This document shows, in pieces, positions 35,621 to 42,924 of a stretch of 64,000 nt of DNA. The DNA comes from Desulfotomaculum copahuensis (GTDB taxonomy: Bacteria > Bacillota > Desulfotomaculia > Desulfotomaculales > Desulfovirgulaceae). Position 1 is the stretch's first letter; each line of letters begins with the position of its first letter. Under the pieces are notes generated by a model. That model ran no database searches, was not told the DNA's origin, and saw only the letters and a program-made list of their open reading frames with translations. Made by a program: the position numbers and the translations under genes. The stretch spans positions 1-64,000 of the forward strand of contig NZ_LYVF01000197.1 of assembly GCF_001655685.1 (NCBI RefSeq), in the 5' to 3' direction.

Positions 35621-36826
35621 TTAATGTAATAGCACAGCTTGTGTCACCCGGCTGAACATTCTTTTCTTAACCCGGTTAAGCCATGTCCGGCGCGGCACAT
35701 CTTTTTGCGCCACCAGTTCCACCCGGACCAGTTCCTCCCCGGCCAGACGGAAAACGACTTCTCCCGTCTTTTGACCGGTCCTTACCGGCGCTTCAGGCAC
35801 CGGACCGAGTTTGATTTCCCTGCTGATCATGCCTGTTTGCTCTGCGGCCAGATCCACCGTGACGGTCCGGTCGCAGACAAGTGGAACCTGCGCTTCCAAT
35901 CCATCATGCACTTTTTGGCTGGCCAGCGGTTCGCCCCGCCGGCACAGGGTCACCGGCTTCACCCCGGTAAAACCGTATTCCAGCAGTGCAACCGCATCCC
36001 GGTAACGGTCGGCGCTGTGCAGCACCACGGCGATAAGCCGGCGCCCGTCCCTGGTGGCCGAAGCAATCAAACAATTGCCGGCCAGGGGAGTGGAACCTGT
36101 TTTCACTCCGTCTATACCGGGGTAGCTGTTGTTACGCAGCAACCGGTTGGTGTTGGCTATCTTTTCCCGGCGTTTGGAACCGTAAAAACAAACTGTGGCT
36201 TCACGGGTACCGACCAGACGGTTGAAAACGGGGTTTTGCAATGCATAGCGGGTGATCAGGGCCAGATCCCGTGCCGTGGAGTAATGCCCCGGATCCGAAT
36301 AGCCGTTGGTATTGGCGAAGCGGGTATGCAGTGCGCCCAACAGGAGCGCCTTGGCGTTCATCATTTGAATAAACCGGCTCTCCATGCCGCCCACCAGTTC
36401 GGCTATGGCCACGGTGCTGTCATTGGCGGACATGATCAGCGCCGCTTGGAGCAGATTTTCCAGGGTAATCTTTTCCCCGGCACGCAGATCAATGATCGAC
36501 CCGGTTTCCGTATAGGCGGCGTTGCGGCTGACATTGGCCACGGCGTCAAGCCGCCCGTACTCCAGGGCCACCACGGCGGTCATGATCTTGGTCAGGCTGG
36601 CCGGAGCGCGGCGCTTGTACGGTTTTTTAGCGAAGTAAACCCGTCCGGTGCCGGCGTCCATAAGTACGGCGGCATCGGCGGTGATTGCCGGCAATTCGGC
36701 CTGCACCGCCGGGGGCGCGCCGGTCAGCACAAAAATTATTAAAAACAGTGTTATAACCGTTTTGCGGCTAAAAAACACTTTAAAACGGCCCGGACGGCAT
36801 GAAGTAATAAAGCAGTAACCGTGCAT
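35621..36826 (-). CDS. D-alanyl-D-alanine carboxypeptidase (DacF-like)
   Basis: A 401-residue low-molecular-weight penicillin-binding protein of family S11 that trims the terminal D-Ala of stem peptides. A signal peptide lies after a 20-residue lead (VITLFLIIFVLTGAPPAVQA). Catalytic motifs: S77-LTK80 in APASLTKIM, SAN at 133-135, KTG in GIDGVKTGST. The C-terminal PBP5-like beta domain and an amphipathic tail (RTWLNRVKKRMFSRVTQ) anchor it to the membrane. It is convergent with the class B gene. In spore-formers such enzymes shape the spore cortex (DacF) or vegetative wall (DacA); assignment to DacF is inference. Confidence 0.92.
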   Translation of the reverse strand: MHGYCFITSCRPGRFKVFFSRKTVITLFLIIFVLTGAPPAVQAELPAITADAAVLMDAGTGRVYFAKKPYKRRAPASLTKIMTAVVALEYGRLDAVANVSRNAAYTETGSIIDLRAGEKITLENLLQAALIMSANDSTVAIAELVGGMESRFIQMMNAKALLLGALHTRFANTNGYSDPGHYSTARDLALITRYALQNPVFNRLVGTREATVCFYGSKRREKIANTNRLLRNNSYPGIDGVKTGSTPLAGNCLIASATRDGRRLIAVVLHSADRYRDAVALLEYGFTGVKPVTLCRRGEPLASQKVHDGLEAQVPLVCDRTVTVDLAAEQTGMISREIKLGPVPEAPVRTGQKTGEVVFRLAGEELVRVELVAQKDVPRRTWLNRVKKRMFSRVTQAVLLH

Positions 36827-36855
36827 CTAAAAGCCACTTCCTTTCCCTCCCTTAG

Positions 36856-36872
36856 CTTGTCTCGTTGACAAG
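36856..36872. repeat. Inverted repeat upstream of the carboxypeptidase gene
   Basis: CTTGTC-TCGTT-GACAAG lies 30 bp before the carboxypeptidase start and 46 bp after the pit stop. It could be an operator or a weak terminator for pit; there is no T-run. Confidence 0.4.
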
Positions 36873-36918
36873 GGGGTTTATGAAAGGAAAGATTTTCAGA
36901 TGCCGGAGAAATAGCATG

Positions 36919-37926
36919 TTAAATACGGCTGCACAACGACAAAAACAGGTAGGAAAGTCCGGCCAGCAGGGCGGATACCGGCAGGGTGAGCAGCCAGGCT
37001 GTGACGATGGTTTGCGCGGTGCCCCATCTTACCGCTGAAAACCGCCTGGCCGTGCCCACGCCCATGATGGATGAGGAAATAACGTGAGTGGTGCTGACGG
37101 GAAGTTTCAACAGGGTAAAGCCCAGGATAACCATGGCCGAAGCCATATCGGCGGAAACGCCGCTGCCCGGATCCAGCTTGATAATGCGTGTTCCCACCGT
37201 CCGGATGATTTTCCAACCCCCTACGGATGTACCCAGGCCCATGGACAGCGCGGCCAACAGCTTGACCCACAGGGGAACATGCAAAGTGCTTTGAAAACCG
37301 CCCGCCACCAGGGCGAAAGTGATAATACCCATGGTCTTTTGGGCGTCGTTGGTTCCATGAGAAAAAGCTTGAAAGGCGGCGGTAAAAACCTGGAGCAACC
37401 GGAAGCGCCGGTTTAATTTGTGCGGGGCGGCATTACGGAACACCAGGCGGATCAGTAACATAACCAGCAACCCCGTTGCAAATGCAGCCAACGGAGAAAG
37501 AACAAGTCCTTCCAGGATGCTTAGAAAGCCGGTAAAATTGACAGCGCGCAGACCGGCGGCGGTAATGACCGCGCCGGTTAATGAACCGATCAGGGCGTGG
37601 GAAGAACTGCTGGGAATACCCATGTACCAGGTAATTAAATTCCACAAAATGGCTGCAATAAGCGCGGCCATTACTATGATCATGCCGTTTTCCAGCTTCA
37701 CCGGGTTGGCAATTTTACCTCCGATGGTTTGTGCCACTCCGGTAAATGTCAACGCCCCGGCCAAATTCATGAAGGAAGCCAGTACTATGGCAATACGGGG
37801 AGGCAAGGCCTTGGTGGAAATGGAAGTGGCTATGGCATTGGCCGTATCATGAAAGCCATTGATGAAATCAAAGGCCAAAGCCATGATAATTACCGCAATG
37901 ATGACGGAAAGACCGGATTCCGGCAA
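36919..37926 (-). CDS. pit: Inorganic phosphate transporter (Pit family)
   Basis: A 335-residue membrane protein of the PiT family, which imports metal-phosphate complexes with protons. Both internal repeats carry the family signature: FDFINGFHDTANAIATSIST near the N-terminus and AFSHGTNDAQKTMGII in the middle, each with the G-x-N/H-D core. About ten hydrophobic segments are visible. A DUF47 partner gene lies divergently across a 200-bp promoter region; in most genomes the two are adjacent on one strand. Confidence 0.95.
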   Translation of the reverse strand: MPESGLSVIIAVIIMALAFDFINGFHDTANAIATSISTKALPPRIAIVLASFMNLAGALTFTGVAQTIGGKIANPVKLENGMIIVMAALIAAILWNLITWYMGIPSSSSHALIGSLTGAVITAAGLRAVNFTGFLSILEGLVLSPLAAFATGLLVMLLIRLVFRNAAPHKLNRRFRLLQVFTAAFQAFSHGTNDAQKTMGIITFALVAGGFQSTLHVPLWVKLLAALSMGLGTSVGGWKIIRTVGTRIIKLDPGSGVSADMASAMVILGFTLLKLPVSTTHVISSSIMGVGTARRFSAVRWGTAQTIVTAWLLTLPVSALLAGLSYLFLSLCSRI

Positions 37927-37961
37927 GGCAAATTCCCCTTTTCTTTAGTTCCATCTGGTAT

Positions 37962-37991
37962 ATTATCATGGTTTGCCGGTTTAATTGTTAA
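37962..37991 (-). promoter_or_regulatory. Promoter of pit
   Basis: On the reverse strand TTAACA (37986-37991) and GATAAT (37962-37967) are 18 bp apart, 36 bp before the pit start. No clear PhoP box is seen. Confidence 0.6.
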
Positions 37992-38048
37992 GAAACTGTT
38001 AAAAATATTAAATCCGGTCGAAAAAAGTTAAATTTTTCACCGGTCCGG

Positions 38049-38078
38049 TTGCCGATTAAGGGAGCAGACCGTTATAAT
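38049..38078 (+). promoter_or_regulatory. Promoter of the DUF47 gene
   Basis: TTGCCG (38049-38054) and TATAAT (38073-38078) are 18 bp apart, about 50 bp before the DUF47 start. It is separated from the divergent pit promoter by about 60 bp, close enough for shared control. Confidence 0.65.
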
Positions 38079-38127
38079 ATCTATGTCGCCTGGTATAAAA
38101 TGAAAATTTAATGAAAGAAGAGAGAAT

Positions 38128-38739
38128 ATGTTCGAGCGGAAGGAAGATATATTTTTTGAGCACTTCCAGCTGATCGTGGAAAATCTGAAAAAAGCGGCGC
38201 GGCTTCTCCGGGAAGACATCCGGGACCTGCAAAACACGGAAAGCTATGCCGAAAATATCAAGCTGCTTGAAGACCGGGGAGATCAGTACACCCACGCCAT
38301 ATTCAAGGCGCTGAACAAAACTTTCGTCACCCCCCTGGAACGGGAGGACATAATGCAGCTAACCGTAAAGCTGGATGACGTCCTGGACGGGATGGAGGCC
38401 TCCGCTGACCGTCTTGATTTATACGGCATCCGTGAAACGGATGCCTACATGCAGCTTTTCGCCCGTCTAGCGGAAAACTGCATTGATGAAATCGGGGCGG
38501 CCATTCAGTTTCTGGTGAAAAAAAAGCTGCCCAACATACAAAAACACACTTTCCGGATTAATGATCTGGAGAACGAAGCTGATCAACTGTACCGGGAAAG
38601 CATAAAAATTCTTTTCACCCAAAACAAGGATGCCATTAAAATCATACAGCTCAAGGAGGTTTATGAAATCCTGGAATCCATTCTGGATGCTTGCGAGGAC
38701 GTGGCTGATGTGCTGGAAGGAATCGTGATGCGCAGCTGA
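38128..38739 (+). CDS. DUF47 (PhoU-like) Pit accessory protein
   Basis: A 203-residue all-helical protein of the DUF47 family, related to PhoU. It starts MFERKEDIFFEHF and shows the typical EREDIMQLTVKLDDVLDGMEASADRLDLY and the later NDLENEADQLYRE/ESILDACEDVADVLE segments (given in parts), with acidic clusters that bind metal in PhoU relatives. Family members sit beside Pit transporters and are thought to tune them. Here the gene is divergent from pit. Confidence 0.92.
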   Translation: MFERKEDIFFEHFQLIVENLKKAARLLREDIRDLQNTESYAENIKLLEDRGDQYTHAIFKALNKTFVTPLEREDIMQLTVKLDDVLDGMEASADRLDLYGIRETDAYMQLFARLAENCIDEIGAAIQFLVKKKLPNIQKHTFRINDLENEADQLYRESIKILFTQNKDAIKIIQLKEVYEILESILDACEDVADVLEGIVMRS

Positions 38740-38806
38740 ACCGGGGGTGTTGATAAAGCCGGCTGCCGGGGGTGCCGGCTTATAATCCGTTACGAAAGCT
38801 CCTGCT

Positions 38807-39409
38807 TTATTTTTTCCGCCGCCATAAGTAGATGATCAGCAACGCCAGGAATGCTATTACCACCACGTCCAAGCGGTGGAACCAGGGTTTCAAATTCTCC
38901 CAGTGCTGGCCCAGTTTGACTCCGAGATAGACCAGCAAAAAGCTCCAGGGCAGCGAACCGAGGATGGTATAAAGCACGAAGCGGAAAAAATTCATGCCCG
39001 AAATACCCGCCGGCAGGGAGATAAATGTACGCACTACGGGCATCAGCCGCGTAAAAAATACGGTGGCCTCACCGTAACGCAGAAACCACTTTTCCGCCGT
39101 CTGAAAATGCTTGTGTGAAATGCCGATATAGCGTCCATAGCGCAAGATCAAGGGCCTGCCGCCCCACCATCCGATGGCGTATGAAACAATCGAACCGGCC
39201 GTCCCGCCGAGGGTGCCGGCAATAACCACTCCCAGATAGGTGAGCCGTCCGGTGGAAACCAGATAACCGCCAAAGGGCAGGATCACCTCGCTGGGCAGGG
39301 GCACGTTGGCGCTTTCAACAGCCATGCCGATGGCGATGCCCCAGTAGCCCAGAGCGGAGATAAAGGCAATGGTATTGGTGACAAGAACGTTCAGCAAGTG
39401 TGAAACCAA
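38807..39409 (-). CDS. DedA-family membrane protein
   Basis: A 200-residue inner-membrane protein of the DedA (VTT domain) superfamily; members include the undecaprenyl-phosphate flippase UptA and lipid-homeostasis proteins. Family marks are visible: ALGYWGIAIGMAVESANVPLPSEVILPFGGYL (in parts), GGTAGSIVSYAIGWWGGRPLILRYG, FFTRLMPVVRTFISLPAGISGMNFFRF. TTG at 39409 is chosen as start, with GGAGG 9 nt upstream; the frame remains open for 70 codons upstream but that part does not resemble the family. Confidence 0.9.
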   Translation of the reverse strand: MVSHLLNVLVTNTIAFISALGYWGIAIGMAVESANVPLPSEVILPFGGYLVSTGRLTYLGVVIAGTLGGTAGSIVSYAIGWWGGRPLILRYGRYIGISHKHFQTAEKWFLRYGEATVFFTRLMPVVRTFISLPAGISGMNFFRFVLYTILGSLPWSFLLVYLGVKLGQHWENLKPWFHRLDVVVIAFLALLIIYLWRRKK

Positions 39410-39637
39410 TTTTTCCACCCTCCGGAATGAAGTGCCGTGAACATATTCAGCCGGCTTTAAGGCAGTGCGCCGCCGTCCGGCGAAAACAGGCCGGCGCGGT
39501 TTTTCTACCTTTGTGCAAAGCAAGATTACGTCAAAGTCCCCCCACGATACCACAAACAGCAGCAATAGGCAAGCAGTTACCTTTATATTACAACGGAAAA
39601 GCGACTTTAATGTTACCGTGCCGTGCAAAGGGCACTC

Positions 39638-39668
39638 TTTAAGGGGCGGCTGATCGCCGCCCCTTAAA
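39638..39668. terminator. GC-rich inverted repeat between DedA and SEC-C genes
   Basis: TTTAAGGGGCGGC (39638-39650), loop TGATC, GCCGCCCCTTAAA (39656-39668): a perfect 13-bp palindrome, 15 bp past the SEC-C gene stop. It is a likely terminator for that leftward gene, although the following T-run is short. Confidence 0.7.
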
Positions 39669-39683
39669 AAGACGGAAGCAACG

Positions 39684-41201
39684 TTATAATTTTAGATTTT
39701 CCAGAATCTGGGCCAATACCGGGTCGGCTTCCTTCAATCCGGCCAGCGGGGATTTCCGGGTGGAATAACGCCGGTCAAAAGCCACCAGGTCAAGCTCCCG
39801 GCAGATGGCGCGAAAGTTGGTTGAAACGCTGGAAGCAGCCACCTTGTATTGAGCGGCCAGAGCCTGCTGGCTGATATTGTGATCTGATTCCAGCCGGGCC
39901 ATGGCATAGACCACCGTCGCCGTCCAGACATCGGACTTGCGCAGGGACGGCCGTGCCTGGTCGCAATAATCATGCCAGAGGCGAATGGCGCCGGTTACCT
40001 GGCGGCTGTTGTAGCCCCGCCGGTTCAGATCTTCCACCACCCGGCGGGCCACTTCGGTATGCTTTTTATCCGTCCAGTGAAGGTCTTCCGTGTTGACGGC
40101 GTCCGCTTCCGGCTCACCGGCCTGTCCGGCCGTTTCCCCGCCGGACAGGCCCAGTTTCCGCCGCACCTTTTGCACGTCGTAGTGCGGCTCGCCCTTCTTT
40201 TCCCGGATGGCTTCCACCCGTTCCAATTCCCGCAGCAGTTCCTCCACCCGGGCGCCGCCTTCCGCCGTGCCGCAGGCCTGCCGGGGGGTCCTGCCGCCCA
40301 GGGCGGGCAACGGACGATCAATCCATTTGTCGTAATACTCATCCAGAAAGGCGTCGGTAATACGCTGGGCAATCTGTGCCGACAGTTTATCCATCACCGG
40401 ACCGGCGCCGTCTGTCCGTCCATCCTCTTCGCCGGCCAACTCGCCTTCCACCAGGTGGGGCATGGTATAATCAAGACCCAGTTCCACCACCATGGCGTTG
40501 AGCATGTGAGAACGCTCATGCAGGTAAATATTCAGCCCTTCCCGGCTGCTCATGCGCCGCCGCCGGCAAAAGGCCTGCAGATCCCTTTTCACCCGGCTCA
40601 TTAATACTTCCTTGCAAAATGCAGGCAGGGCCAGCCCGTTGGTGGAGAATTCGAATTCGTCACCCACCCTGAGCACGCGCATCAATAAAACGGATCCCGG
40701 CTGAATCTCCCTGGCCGCATTCACATCAAAAACGGTCAACCTGCTTTTATTGAACAAATCCTTGATTAATACACCTTTTTCCGGCAACACGCGCATCACT
40801 TCATAAAGGGAAACCCGCGCCCGGGACCACTCATCCAGCAGCACAATTTCTTTATCCGTCAAACCGGGCTCCCGCCGGAAGGTTTCAATTAATGTAGCGC
40901 CGCCGGCGATCTTGTAATCAAAAATAAACCACTCGAAGCAGCGCTCCATGGTAAAGTCATCGTCGCGGTCCACCAGTTCCGGGTCCAGGCAGTCCAGGTA
41001 TATTTGCTGCGCGCGTGCCGCCTCCCCGGCAAAAGAAGGCTGGTCGGCAAATTCACCCAGCTTGCGGCGCAATTGCCGGCCGGTCCGGCGCCATCGGTAT
41101 TGATCCAGGCAGATTACCTGCGCCGGTGCACCGCAGCACTGGCTGTAAAGCTTGCCGCTGCCACAAGGACAAAGGCGGTCCTTTTGGCCAACCTTTTTCA
41201 T
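39684..41201 (-). CDS. SEC-C zinc-binding protein of unknown function with a C-terminal HTH-like end
   Basis: A 505-residue protein. The N-terminus is a SEC-C zinc knuckle, CPCGSGKLYSQCC, as in SecA and many uncharacterised proteins. The middle (residues about 60-300) is helical and lacks a recognised catalytic motif. A segment RPLPALGGRTPRQACG recalls the (N/R)PALGGRTP motif seen in other SEC-C or toxin-binding proteins. After a low-complexity acidic stretch, the C-terminus has a cyclin/TFIIB-like or HTH-like helix pair (ISQQALAAQYKVAASSVSTNF). The ATG at 41201 with GGGGG upstream is preferred. It is a single gene between DedA and ctpA. No function is assigned. Confidence 0.75.
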   Translation of the reverse strand: MKKVGQKDRLCPCGSGKLYSQCCGAPAQVICLDQYRWRRTGRQLRRKLGEFADQPSFAGEAARAQQIYLDCLDPELVDRDDDFTMERCFEWFIFDYKIAGGATLIETFRREPGLTDKEIVLLDEWSRARVSLYEVMRVLPEKGVLIKDLFNKSRLTVFDVNAAREIQPGSVLLMRVLRVGDEFEFSTNGLALPAFCKEVLMSRVKRDLQAFCRRRRMSSREGLNIYLHERSHMLNAMVVELGLDYTMPHLVEGELAGEEDGRTDGAGPVMDKLSAQIAQRITDAFLDEYYDKWIDRPLPALGGRTPRQACGTAEGGARVEELLRELERVEAIREKKGEPHYDVQKVRRKLGLSGGETAGQAGEPEADAVNTEDLHWTDKKHTEVARRVVEDLNRRGYNSRQVTGAIRLWHDYCDQARPSLRKSDVWTATVVYAMARLESDHNISQQALAAQYKVAASSVSTNFRAICRELDLVAFDRRYSTRKSPLAGLKEADPVLAQILENLKL

Positions 41202-41278
41202 CTGGTACACCCCCTTACCGGTTGTTCCGGCTGAAACTTCAGCGGTAATGGCCGGTTATTCAACAATTCCACACCGGT

Positions 41279-42766
41279 TCACTTTATTCCTGCTCCCCGG
41301 ATGATAATTTCTTGCTCTTGAACCGACAGGACCACACCCATTTTTTGCAACAGAACGGTTGAAACGTATGTCATGCCCTTGTCCGGCGCTTCAAGCACCG
41401 GTTGTTGCACGGTCACCGGCCGGTTGTTGAGCAGTGCGCCGCTATTTCCCGGGGACAGGACAAGTCTGCCCGCCGGTCCGGCGACCAGAATGGCCCCGCC
41501 GTTCCCTTCCCACGATACCCGGTAACCCAGCGCCTCCAAAGTAAAGCGCAGGGGCAGGTAGGCATTGCCGGCGCGGAAAAGCGGGGCAAAGTCGCCCTCT
41601 GTTTTTTCCCCGTTGATTTGCACTCCGTTATGGTTAAATACTATGCTCCAGGGCGTATCCGGTTGCAATTTCCGGCAGGCGGCAAACAACTGCAATTGGG
41701 GTGTTGTAACCTCCTGATCGGGGGTTAAACCGGTACCGTCAATGGAACGCCCCCGGGGGGTGAAATAGCGGGCGATGGTGATTTTCAACGCGCCGCCTGT
41801 CTCCAGCGGGATCACGGCCTGCACCACACCCTTGCCGTAGGTGCGCTCCCCCACCAGTGTGGCCGCCCCGTAATCCTGCAACGCTCCGGCCAGTACTTCG
41901 GCCGAACTGGCGCTCATACCGTTGACCAGCACCGCCACGGGCATTCCCCGGGCAAGCGCATCGCCGTTGGCGCGGTAGATTTCCTTTTGACCATCCCGGT
42001 CCACGGTGGTGACCACCGTGGCACCGGCCGGCAAGAAATAACCGGCCACATCCACCGCCGCCTGCAGATAGCCGCCCGGATCGTTGCGCAAATCAAGCAC
42101 CAGTCCGGTGGCCCCCTTGTCCTTAAGTTCCCGTAAAGCGGCGCCGAATTCGGCAGCCGTTTGGGAACCGAAGGTATGCACATTAATATATCCGATCCGG
42201 CCATGAATAATTTGCCACTGAATAGTGGGCGTGGACAGCGTCTGCCGTTCCATGGTCAAACTGAAATCGGCCCGGCCGGCCCGCCGCAGGGTGAGTGTAA
42301 CCTTGCTCCCGGCCGGTCCGCGGACCTTGTCCACCACCTCCGGCAGGGGCATATTTTCGGTACTCTGACCGTTTACTGCGGTGATCAGGTCGCCCTTTTC
42401 GACCCCGGCCCGTTCAGCCGGTGAGCCGTCCGTAACAGCGGTCACCTGCGAGTAGGGCGGCCGGCCGGCCAGCTCCAAACCGACCCCGGCATATTCGCCG
42501 TCCAGGGCGCCGGTAAACTGCTCCAGTTGTGCCGGGGTGAAATACTCGGTATAAGGATCCCCCAGGGAATCAATCATGCCCCGAATGGCCCCGTCGGTCA
42601 GTTGCTCCGCGCCGGGGGCGTTGATATGATGGGCGTAGATATACTCCATTACTTCGTCCACCCGGTTGATTCCGGCGATAATGCCGTTACCGGCCGCACA
42701 GGCGGTCAGCGGGAAAAAGAATAAAAGCAAGAGTGCTAAAACAGGGGCGGCCAGCCTTTTATACAA
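41279..42766 (-). CDS. Carboxyl-terminal processing protease (S41) with C-terminal stalk domain
   Basis: A 495-residue exported serine protease. A signal peptide (residues 1-25) precedes a CtpA-like helical part, a PDZ domain (VGLELAGRPPYSQVTAVTDGSPAERAGVEKGDLI in parts) and the S41 catalytic domain. The latter has the catalytic serine in NGMSASSAEVLAG and the lysine in GERTYGKGVVQ. The last 130 residues form a copper-amine-oxidase-N-like (stalk) domain (VFNHNGVQINGEK, AGNAYLPLRFTLEALGYRVSWEG in parts), a common wall-associated add-on in Peptococcaceae. The start is TTG at 42766 with GAGGTGATC upstream. Substrate unknown; some homologues process sporulation regulators. Confidence 0.92.
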   Translation of the reverse strand: MYKRLAAPVLALLLLFFFPLTACAAGNGIIAGINRVDEVMEYIYAHHINAPGAEQLTDGAIRGMIDSLGDPYTEYFTPAQLEQFTGALDGEYAGVGLELAGRPPYSQVTAVTDGSPAERAGVEKGDLITAVNGQSTENMPLPEVVDKVRGPAGSKVTLTLRRAGRADFSLTMERQTLSTPTIQWQIIHGRIGYINVHTFGSQTAAEFGAALRELKDKGATGLVLDLRNDPGGYLQAAVDVAGYFLPAGATVVTTVDRDGQKEIYRANGDALARGMPVAVLVNGMSASSAEVLAGALQDYGAATLVGERTYGKGVVQAVIPLETGGALKITIARYFTPRGRSIDGTGLTPDQEVTTPQLQLFAACRKLQPDTPWSIVFNHNGVQINGEKTEGDFAPLFRAGNAYLPLRFTLEALGYRVSWEGNGGAILVAGPAGRLVLSPGNSGALLNNRPVTVQQPVLEAPDKGMTYVSTVLLQKMGVVLSVQEQEIIIRGAGIK

Positions 42767-42924
42767 GCACGATCACCTCAATATGAAAATTGGTGGTCCA
42801 TCCATAAGTTGTAATTCGCCCCGGCGCCGCGGATCTCCTGCCCGTCCGGTGGAATATCACCCCTTCCGGGGAAGGTATTTTACCCTGCGGCGGTGAAATA
42901 ATCTAGAAAAGGCAGGTGCTGATT

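Noticed and set aside
39410-39628. N-terminal extension of the DedA protein
   Set aside because: The extra 73 residues do not resemble the family, while a TTG with GGAGG at the right distance gives a normal-length protein.
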